A stretch of 64,000 nt of DNA, from contig NZ_CP127407.1 in the NCBI RefSeq assembly GCF_030291075.1, positions 4,306,001 through 4,370,000 on the forward strand, given 5' to 3'. The position numbers and the translations under genes are program-made. The notes beneath the pieces are model-generated. The model searched no databases, was not told the DNA's origin, and saw only the letters and a program-made list of their open reading frames with translations. This document shows, piece after piece, positions 24,910 through 32,923 of this stretch; the stretch's first letter is position 1, and every line of letters begins with the position of its first letter. This stretch comes from Stenotrophomonas sp. 57 (lineage in GTDB: Bacteria; Pseudomonadota; Gammaproteobacteria; Xanthomonadales; Xanthomonadaceae).

Positions 24910-26574
24910 CTACTTGGTGATATCCACGTCCTTGGTCTCGCGCAGGAACAGGCCACCGATCACCACCGACATCAGCGCGATGATGATGGGGTACCACAGG
25001 CCGTAGTACAGGTTGCCGGTACCGGCCACCAGCGCGAACGAGATCGCCGGCAGGAAGCCACCGAACCAGCCGTTGCCGATGTGGTACGGCAGCGACATCG
25101 AGGTGTAGCGGATGCGGGTCGGGAACAGTTCGACCAGGTAGGCGGCGATCGGGCCGTAGACCATGGTCACGTACAGCACCAGCAGCCACAGCATGAAGAT
25201 CGTGCCGGCAAAGTGGATGCGCGAACCATCGGCCTTGGCCGGGTAGCCCGCGGTGGTCAGGGCGGTCTTCAGTTCCGCACCGAACGCATCGGCCTTGGCC
25301 TTGCCTTCTTCCTTGGTCAGGCCAGCGGCCTCATACGAGGTGACGCTGGCACTGCCCACGTTCACCATCGCCAGCGAACCGGCGGCGGCGGGCTGCACGT
25401 CGTACGGCACACCGGCCTTGGTCAGCGCGGCGGTGGCCACGTCGCAGGAGCTGGTGAACTTGCGCAGGCCCACCGGATCGAACTGGAACGAGCAGGTGTT
25501 CGGATCAGCCACGACCAGCGCCGGAGAGGACGCACGTGCCTCTTCGATGGCCGGGTTGGCGAAGTGGGTCAGGCCCTTGAAGATCGGGATGTAGGTAACA
25601 GCCGCCAGCAGGCAGCCGGCCAGGATGATCTTCTTGCGGCCGATGCGGTCGGACAGCCAGCCGAAGAAGATGAAGAACGGCACGCCCAGCGCCAGCGCGG
25701 CCGCGATCAGCAGGTAGGAGGTGGTGGCATCGACCTTCAGCATGCTGCTGAGGAAGAACAGCGCGTAGAACTGGCCGCCGTACCAGACCACGGCCTGACC
25801 GGCTGCAGCGCCGAGCAGGACCAGCAGCATCAGCTTCAGGTTACCGCCCTTCAGGCTGTCACGGAACGGGGTCTTGGAGCCCTTGCCCTCGGACTTCATC
25901 TGCTGGAACAGCGGCGACTCGCTCAGCTGCAGGCGGATCCATACAGACACGCCCAGCAGCAGGATCGACACCAGGAACGGGATGCGCCAGCCCCAGGCTT
26001 CGAAGGCTTCGTTGCCCAGGAAGTAACGGCAGGCCAGGATGATCAGCAACGACATGAACAGGCCGAGCGTGGCGGTGCACTGGATGAAGCTGGTGTACAG
26101 GCCACGCTTGTCGTCCGGCGCGTGCTCGGCCACGTAGGTGGCGGCACCACCGTACTCGCCGCCCATCGCCAGGCCCTGGGCCAGGCGCAGCACGATCAGG
26201 ATGACCGGTGCCGCGAAGCCGATCGTGGCGTAGTTGGGCAGCACGCCGACCAGGAAGGTCGAGATGCCCATGATCAGGATCGTGACCAGGAACGTGTACT
26301 TGCGGCCGATACGGTCGCCGAGGCTGCCGAAGAAGGCCGCGCCGAACGGGCGCACGAAGAAGCCGGCGGCGAACGCCAGCAGGGCGAAGATCATGCCGGT
26401 GGTTTCGTTGACACCACTGAAGAACTGCTTGGCGATGATGGCCGCGAGCGAGCCGTACAGGAAGAAGTCATACCACTCGAAAACCGTGCCGAGGCTCGAG
26501 GCGAAGATGACCTTCTTGTGGCCCTTGGTCAGGGTGCCCGCTGGATTGTGCGGGCTTGATGCAGTGCTGGACAT
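24910..26574 (-). CDS. MFS transporter, metabolite:H+ symporter (MHS) type, with a large periplasmic insert
   Basis: A 554-aa protein. The N-terminal SSLGTVFEWYDFFLYGSLA, the PFGAAFFGSLGDRIGRKYTF loop and AQGLAMGGEYGGAATYVAEHAP are classical MHS (ShiA/ProP/KgtP-like) motifs, and LSDRIGRKK is the second A-like loop. About 115 extra residues (roughly 340-455) interrupt the protein between TM9 and TM10, a loop expected on the periplasmic side; they contain two Cys (361, 377). Usual MHS length is about 430 aa. Substrate is probably a small carboxylate given the DcaP-like porin upstream and acs nearby; this is inference. Confidence 0.88.
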   Translation of the reverse strand: MSSTASSPHNPAGTLTKGHKKVIFASSLGTVFEWYDFFLYGSLAAIIAKQFFSGVNETTGMIFALLAFAAGFFVRPFGAAFFGSLGDRIGRKYTFLVTILIMGISTFLVGVLPNYATIGFAAPVILIVLRLAQGLAMGGEYGGAATYVAEHAPDDKRGLYTSFIQCTATLGLFMSLLIILACRYFLGNEAFEAWGWRIPFLVSILLLGVSVWIRLQLSESPLFQQMKSEGKGSKTPFRDSLKGGNLKLMLLVLLGAAAGQAVVWYGGQFYALFFLSSMLKVDATTSYLLIAAALALGVPFFIFFGWLSDRIGRKKIILAGCLLAAVTYIPIFKGLTHFANPAIEEARASSPALVVADPNTCSFQFDPVGLRKFTSSCDVATAALTKAGVPYDVQPAAAGSLAMVNVGSASVTSYEAAGLTKEEGKAKADAFGAELKTALTTAGYPAKADGSRIHFAGTIFMLWLLVLYVTMVYGPIAAYLVELFPTRIRYTSMSLPYHIGNGWFGGFLPAISFALVAGTGNLYYGLWYPIIIALMSVVIGGLFLRETKDVDITK

Positions 26575-26593
26575 GGGACGTTTTCCCTCTGTA

Positions 26594-26671
26594 GGTGCCG
26601 ACCTGGGTCGGTGGGTGCCGACCGTTGGCCGGTACGCAATCGCTGTAGGTGCCGACCTTGGTCGGCACTCC
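26594..26671. repeat. Short palindromes between porin and transporter genes
   Basis: Three hairpins: TGTAGGTGCCGACCTGGGTCGGT, GTGCCGACCGTTGGCCGGTAC and TGTAGGTGCCGACCTTGGTCGGCAC. The first and third are near-copies. They resemble the 'GTGCCGACCnnGGTCGGCAC' class also seen near 3340-3365. They sit in the 98-bp gap of the putative dcaP-transporter operon, where a hairpin could stabilise the upstream message. Confidence 0.65.
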
Positions 26672-26672
26672 T

Positions 26673-28100
26673 TTAGAAGCTGTACTTCGTGGTGAACTGC
26701 AATCGGGTGATGTCACCCTTGTTGCCGTTCTCCACTTCGCGACGGCCGTACATCAACTCCGCGCCGACATCGACCTTGGGCAACGGCGAGTAGAAGATGT
26801 TGCCGCGGATGCTCTGCACGCTCTTGGTCACCAGCGGGCCGAGGATGCTGTCGTTGTCGTAGTCGCTACGCGCGTAGATCAGGTTGGTGCGCAGCTTCGG
26901 CGAGAACGCATGCCGCCAGCCCACGTAGCCGGCCAGCACGCCGGTCGGATTGAGTTCGTCGCGGGCAACGTCATAGGCGCTGTCGGCGGTGATGCCCAAG
27001 CCGATGTAGCGGGCGATGCCTTCGCCGCCGGTCAGCTGGTAGTGCAGCGAATCGCTGTCACCCATCACCCACTTGCCGCCCAGGGTCAGGCCGCCGGCCA
27101 CCTTGTCGGCCTTGGCGCCGGTGGCCTGGTTGTCGACCTTCAGCTGGCGAACGATGCCGCCGACGCCGAAGGTGCCCCAGTCGCCCTTCCAGCCATAGCG
27201 CAGGGTCAGATCGGGCAGGCTGCCACGGTCGGAGTTGGCACTGGCATTGGTCCATGCCCCAGTGACCGGGTTGCGGGTACCGGTGAGGGTGGTGGTTTCC
27301 GGGTTTTCCAGCGCGACGCTGAAGCCGCCCTGGCTGTAACGCACCTGCGCCTGGCGCACGAAGATCACGCCGTCGGTAGGGCCAACGAAGTCGACCGCCT
27401 CAGGCAATGCGGCCGCGTCCATGAAGTTGGACCAGGTCTGGCCGGCCAGCCAGTTGTTCCAGTACATGTAGGCATGGCGCAGGGTCACGCCGTAGGTGTT
27501 GGTGGCGGTCTGGTTGCCCAGCGAGTTGCCGAAGAAGTCCATCTCGAAGAACGCGCCGGCTTTGTTGCCCGATTCGCTCACATTGTCGATGCCCAGATTG
27601 AAGCGAGAGAACTTGGCGTGGGCATTGAAGTCGGTGCCCGAACGCTTGCCGCTGCCGCCGGCGCCTTCCACCGGGGTCTGGCCCGGCAGGTACAGCGCGC
27701 GGCCGGTGGCATCGTCGGCCAGCTGGCCATCGCTGGTCTGGGTGGCGAGGAAGTCGGCCTTGATGAAGCCACCGATCTTGACCGTGGTACCCGGCGCGGC
27801 GCCCGGGGTGATGGTGGTGACCTGGATCGGCTGCTTGCCGGCCGGAACCTGTGCGACCGGCTTCTGCTCGGCCTGCAGCGTGCGGACTTCGGTTACGGCC
27901 TGCTGGGTCTGGCTGATCTGGGTCTGTTGTTGTTGCTGCGAAGACAGCAGCAGCTGGACCTGGCGTTCCAGTTCGGCAACGCGTGCTTCCAGCGCCTTCT
28001 CTTTGGCGGTCTCTGCGAACGCCATGCCCGGTGCGACCAGGGCGACCAACAGGCAGGCCGCCAAAGGTGTGCGCACGGCTTTCAACGTACGGTGGCTCAT
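26673..28100 (-). CDS. DcaP-like trimeric outer-membrane porin
   Basis: 475 aa from ATG 28100, preceded by GAGAGAGGGCAAC. A signal peptide (TPLAACLLVALVAPGMAFA) is followed by a coiled-coil segment of about 60 residues rich in Gln/Glu (ALEARVAELERQVQLLLSSQ) and a beta-barrel from about residue 105, starting KIGGFIKADFLA and ending with the terminal Phe of TTKYSF. This is the DcaP plan, in which porins take up dicarboxylates or aromatic acids. It is upstream of an MHS transporter on the same strand and divergent from acs, which suggests uptake of organic acids. Confidence 0.82.
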   Translation of the reverse strand: MSHRTLKAVRTPLAACLLVALVAPGMAFAETAKEKALEARVAELERQVQLLLSSQQQQQTQISQTQQAVTEVRTLQAEQKPVAQVPAGKQPIQVTTITPGAAPGTTVKIGGFIKADFLATQTSDGQLADDATGRALYLPGQTPVEGAGGSGKRSGTDFNAHAKFSRFNLGIDNVSESGNKAGAFFEMDFFGNSLGNQTATNTYGVTLRHAYMYWNNWLAGQTWSNFMDAAALPEAVDFVGPTDGVIFVRQAQVRYSQGGFSVALENPETTTLTGTRNPVTGAWTNASANSDRGSLPDLTLRYGWKGDWGTFGVGGIVRQLKVDNQATGAKADKVAGGLTLGGKWVMGDSDSLHYQLTGGEGIARYIGLGITADSAYDVARDELNPTGVLAGYVGWRHAFSPKLRTNLIYARSDYDNDSILGPLVTKSVQSIRGNIFYSPLPKVDVGAELMYGRREVENGNKGDITRLQFTTKYSF

Positions 28101-28190
28101 GTTGCCCTCTCTCCCAAGTGGCAAGGTGATGCCGCGCGTGGGGCACGGTCGAGCCGAGACTGCGGGGCGATTATGTATAGCGGCTATTCG

Positions 28191-28238
28191 CCATTGGTCG
28201 AACCTGGCCCTGCTGGGCGCTCACTTTCGACCATGGTC
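28191..28238. promoter_or_regulatory. Inverted repeat in the dcaP/acs divergent promoter region
   Basis: CCATTGGTCGAA at 28191-28202 is matched in inverted form by TTCGACCATGG at 28226-28236, and the right arm also contains the perfect palindrome GACCATGGTC. The pair sits about midway between the divergent dcaP-like and acs genes (start codons at 28100 and 28346). It is a candidate operator, possibly for the nearby LuxR-type regulator; no known consensus was matched. The rest of the 245-bp gap has no clear sigma70 box that I can defend. Confidence 0.4.
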
Positions 28239-28345
28239 TAACCGGGGTGGTGACGCGGCAGGGGGTGGATGGGGCAAACTGAGGGGGATCGGTCGCCGCA
28301 ATGCTGCGACCGCACACACAAAGTCAACGTGCAAGTGAGGGTGCC

Positions 28346-30289
<1,944 letters not shown>

Positions 30290-30319
30290 TGGCGTGACTG
30301 CAGGCGCAGGACGCGCCAG

Positions 30320-30353
30320 GGACGTGGCCGGGAGGAGGGACCCGGCCGCGTCC
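30320..30353 (+). terminator. Strong hairpin after acs
   Basis: GGACGTGGCCGGG-AGGAGGGA-CCCGGCCGCGTCC, a stem of about 13 bp with one mismatch, 31 bp after the acs stop. No T-tract follows, so it may be a Rho-assisted terminator or mRNA stabiliser. The loop contains AGGAGGG, which could look like a ribosome-binding site but has no start codon next to it. Confidence 0.5.
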
Positions 30354-30410
30354 GACCCGTCCTGCACCTGCCATCACGTCGCTCTTTTTCCTGATCGATA
30401 AGCTCGACCC

Positions 30411-31076
30411 ATGACCACCCTCCTGATTGCCGATGACCACCCGCTGTTCCGCGAAGCCCTGCGCGGGGCCGTGCAGCGGGTCATCCCCGGCGTGCAGCTG
30501 TTCGAGGCCGACAGCGTGGAAGCGCTGTACGCGCTGGCCGACCAGCACAACGACGCCGACCTGGTCCTGATGGATCTCAACATGCCCGGTGCACAGGGTT
30601 TCAACGCACTGGTGCACATGCGCTCGCTGCATCCGCACCTGCCGGTGGTGGTGGTGTCCGCGCGCGAGGAAGCCACGGTGATGCGGCGCGCGCTCGATCA
30701 TGGCGCGTTGGGCTTCATTCCCAAGTCGGCGGATTCGGACACCATCGGCCACGCGCTGGGCACCATCCTCGACGGCGAGACCTGGGCACCGCCGGAAGCG
30801 CACAACGTACCGCCGACCGAGCGCGAGGAACGCGAAGTCGGCCAGCGCCTGCGCGAACTGACCCCGCAGCAGTTCCGCGTGCTGCAGATGCTCGGCGCAG
30901 GCCGCTTGAACAAGCAGATCGCCTACGACCTCAACGTCTCCGAAGCGACGATCAAGGCCCACGTCACCGCGATCCTGCGCAAGCTGGGCGTGACCAACCG
31001 CACCCAGGCCGTGCTGATGGCCGGCAAGCTGGCGATCGACGACGACGCCATCGTGCTGCCGCCGGAAGAAGACTGA
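30411..31076 (+). CDS. LuxR/NarL-type response regulator (CrbR/ErdR-like)
   Basis: A 221-aa protein. Residues 1-125 form a receiver domain with acidic pocket IADDHP, phospho-acceptor Asp55 in LVLMDLNMPG, and a SAREE / K (FIPKS) pair. Residues about 150-205 form the LuxR helix-turn-helix (LTPQQFRVLQMLGAGRLNKQIAYDLNVSEATIKAHV). Its position 120 bp after acs and near an SSS-HATPase-REC hybrid kinase mirrors CrbR/ErdR (earlier AgmR-like), which activates acs. The assignment to that orthologue group is inferred from context. Confidence 0.85.
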   Translation: MTTLLIADDHPLFREALRGAVQRVIPGVQLFEADSVEALYALADQHNDADLVLMDLNMPGAQGFNALVHMRSLHPHLPVVVVSAREEATVMRRALDHGALGFIPKSADSDTIGHALGTILDGETWAPPEAHNVPPTEREEREVGQRLRELTPQQFRVLQMLGAGRLNKQIAYDLNVSEATIKAHVTAILRKLGVTNRTQAVLMAGKLAIDDDAIVLPPEED

Positions 31077-31083
31077 GGGTAGT

Positions 31084-31194
31084 GCGCTGCGCGCGTGAGC
31101 CGAGCGCAGGCTCGGCTCTACACGACTCTGCGGCACCTGCCTTTGTAGAGCCGAGCCCATGCTCGGCTGCTGTTCGCCTGAAGATGGCGCTACC
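31084..31194. repeat. Left copy of ~111-bp SMAG direct repeat flanking the RAYT gene
   Basis: It contains, in order, a GCGCTGCGCGCG hairpin, AGCCGAGCGCAGGCTCGGCTCTAC, a 23-bp spacer (ACGACTCTGCGGCACCTGC plus four), then GTAGAGCCGAGCCCATGCTCGGCT and TGCTGTTCGCCTGAAGA, ending GGCGCTAC. The same order recurs without insertions or deletions at 31763-31873. The closing CTAC supplies the TAG stop codon of the RAYT gene on the minus strand (31190-31192). Confidence 0.8.
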
Positions 31195-31645
31195 CCTGCA
31201 GACGCCACCTACTCCAGGCATGAGGGTACTCGCCAAGATGCGTGGCCAGCCCGGCCCGAACCGGATTGCCCGCAATGTACATTGCCTGCGTACGCAGGCA
31301 TTCATCGCTGCGCAGCGCGTGGTCGTAATACCCCGGTTGCCAGATGGGCTCGCTGGCATCAACGCGCCTGGCGATGGACCGTCCACTTCTGGACTTGAGG
31401 ATCTGCATGCACCCGGCAAGCGTTCCGTGTCGCAACTCGATCAACCAGTGCAGGTGGTCCGGCATGATTACCCAAGCCAGGGAGAACGTCCGCCCCGTCC
31501 GCTCGACCGTGCGTAGTGCCTCGATCAGCAGATCGACGTTCGTCTCATCGTCGAACCAGCGTCGCCGCGCGTGGGTCACCGCGGTGATCGCATAGACATT
31601 GCCGATCTGCGACCACCGGCCAATACGGAGTGCGGGGCTGGACAT
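31190..31645 (-). CDS. REP-associated tyrosine transposase (RAYT, Y1_Tnp family)
   Basis: A 151-aa protein with an HUH-nuclease plan: metal-binding His64-x-His66 in VIMPDHLHWLIEL, an RRxxDASEPIWQPGYYDHALR segment with candidate catalytic Tyr106 or Tyr107, and the YIAGNPVRAGL motif of the family. RAYTs are IS200/IS605-related single-strand transposases thought to disperse REP palindromes in the same genome. The protein looks intact. It is flanked by SMAG units on both sides, and its stop codon lies within the terminal CTAC of the left unit. No second transposon gene or target duplication is seen. Confidence 0.88.
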   Translation of the reverse strand: MSSPALRIGRWSQIGNVYAITAVTHARRRWFDDETNVDLLIEALRTVERTGRTFSLAWVIMPDHLHWLIELRHGTLAGCMQILKSRSGRSIARRVDASEPIWQPGYYDHALRSDECLRTQAMYIAGNPVRAGLATHLGEYPHAWSRWRLQG

Positions 31646-31720
31646 GCCCGAAGACTATGCAGCGACCGCCAGGCTGCCCATCAGTGCAACACCGCATGAC
31701 CTGTCAGCCAATGCCCCCTT

Positions 31721-31903
31721 GTAGAGCCGAGCCCATGCTCGGCTGCTGTTCGCTTGAAGACCGCGCTGCGCGCGTAAGCCGAGCGCAGGCTCGGCTCTAC
31801 AGGACTCTGCGGCGCCTGAACCCGTAGAGCCGAGCCCATGCTCGGCTGCTGTCTGCTTGAAGACCGCGCTACGCGCGTAAGCCGAGCGCAGGCTCGGCTC
31901 TAC
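31721..31903. repeat. Two tandem near-identical SMAG units (period 103 bp), right of the RAYT gene
   Basis: Unit A is 31721-31800 and unit B is 31824-31903, each 80 bp. Each runs from GTAGAGCCGAGCCCATGCTCGGCT to AGCCGAGCGCAGGCTCGGCTCTAC. The units differ at about three positions (TTCG/TCTG and one G/A). The 23-bp spacer (AGGACTCTGCGGCGCCTGAA plus three) resembles the spacer of the left copy at 31122-31144. Direct repeats with such identity imply recent tandem amplification. It is not a CRISPR: the repeats are palindromic pairs and there are no unique spacers. Confidence 0.85.
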
Positions 31904-31914
31904 AGGATCTGGTG

Positions 31915-32490
31915 TTACCCCACGCCGTGCAGGTGTTCGTACAGGATCGTCGCACCGATGATCACCAGGATCACGCCGCCGATGATCTCGGCGCGCTTGC
32001 CGACCATGCTGCCCAGCACGCGGCCGAGCATGATGCCGACGGTGACCATGGTCAGCGTGCATAGGCCGATGACCGCAGCCATCACACCGATATGCACGTC
32101 CATGAACGCCAGGCCGATACCCACTGCCATCGCGTCGATGCTGGTGGCGAAACCGGTCAACGCCAGCTTCCAGAAGCCGTGGTGCTGCGAGGGGTCTTCG
32201 TCTTCCTCGGCGCTGTCCGGACGGAGGCCGTTGTAGATCATGTGGATGCCCAGCGCACCGAGCAGGCCGAACGCGATCCAGTGGTCGAAGGCCTCGACGT
32301 ACTGCAGGGCGGCACGGCCGAGCAACCAGCCGATGATGGGCGTGATCGCCTCGATGACGCCGAAGATGATGCCGGCACGCAGTGCGTCGCGGAACACCGG
32401 CTTGCGCATGGCTGCACCCTTGCCGACCGCCGCGGCGAAGGCATCGGTGGACATGGCAAAGCCGATCAGGAGGATCGAAATGGGGGACAT
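31915..32490 (-). CDS. mntP: Manganese efflux pump MntP
   Basis: 191 aa from ATG 32490 ([22 protein letters not shown]), six transmembrane helices in two repeats. Each repeat carries the DAF/DAM-type acidic motif: [14 protein letters not shown] in the first and [15 protein letters not shown] in the second, typical of MntP/YebN. The protein exports Mn2+ across the inner membrane. The 5' leader contains a yybP-ykoY riboswitch (separate feature), which would turn the gene on with excess Mn2+. The longer open frame to 32706 overlaps the riboswitch and is rejected. Confidence 0.93.
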   Translation of the reverse strand: MSPISILLIGFAMSTDAFAAAVGKGAAMRKPVFRDALRAGIIFGVIEAITPIIGWLLGRAALQYVEAFDHWIAFGLLGALGIHMIYNGLRPDSAEEDEDPSQHHGFWKLALTGFATSIDAMAVGIGLAFMDVHIGVMAAVIGLCTLTMVTVGIMLGRVLGSMVGKRAEIIGGVILVIIGATILYEHLHGVG

Positions 32491-32562
32491 GGAAAGCTGC
32501 TGAAGGTCGGGCAAGGACGGACGCACGGCTCGCGCTCGCGCCCAACCTGACGTTGCGCGCGC

Positions 32563-32668
32563 GGGCCGCTGGTCTCGCCAACCATCATGGTTGTCCACGC
32601 CACGGCGCACTGGCCGAGTATGTTGACGTGGACGATTCCTGCGAAGGAATCCGGCTACTCCCCAAGGG
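32563..32668 (-). ncRNA. yybP-ykoY manganese riboswitch
   Basis: On the minus strand the leader has, in order, TTGGGGAGTAGCC (32653-32663 region), a hairpin GGATTCCTTCGCAGGAATC, ACGTCAACATACTCGGCC (32612-32630) and TTGGCGAGACCAG (32568-32582). The GGGGAGUAGC, CAACAUACUC and GGCGAGACC blocks and their spacing match the yybP-ykoY class, which binds Mn2+ between two helical legs. About 75 nt separate it from the mntP start codon, where the expression platform could form. Boundaries are approximate. Confidence 0.85.
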
Positions 32669-32762
32669 GACGCGCAGCTTAGCACCGCGATCCGCGCGTG
32701 GCGCATTTCCAGGCAAACGCGCAGGCAGGGCTGGTTTGTATAGCGATGGCTATATCAGCGCC

Positions 32763-32914
32763 GCGCTGCGCGCGGGAGCCGAGCGTGGGCTCGGCTCTAC
32801 AGAGGGGTTCGTGCGCCCGGGAATCTGTAGAGCCGAGCCGATGCTCGGCTGCTGTTCGGTCGGACCACGGAATACCACGCGCCACGCGCGAGCCGAGCGT
32901 GGGCTCGGCTCTAC
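32763..32914. repeat. SMAG units upstream of the mntP leader
   Basis: A solo right arm (CGCTGCGCGCGG then AGCCGAGCGTGGGCTCGGCTCTAC, 32763-32800) is followed after a 26-bp spacer by a full pair: GTAGAGCCGAGCCGATGCTCGGCT (32827) to AGCCGAGCGTGGGCTCGGCTCTAC (ending 32914). The pair ends only nine bases before the stop codon of the sensor kinase. The layout 'right arm, spacer, left arm' repeats that seen around the RAYT gene. Confidence 0.8.
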
Positions 32915-32923
32915 AGTTGCCGG

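Noticed and set aside
31721-31903. Possible CRISPR array
   Set aside because: The repeat units are 80-bp palindromic pairs with repeated rather than unique spacers, and no cas genes are near.
32491-32706. N-terminal extension of the mntP open frame to 32706
   Set aside because: The extension is translated from the riboswitch and gives no MntP-like sequence.
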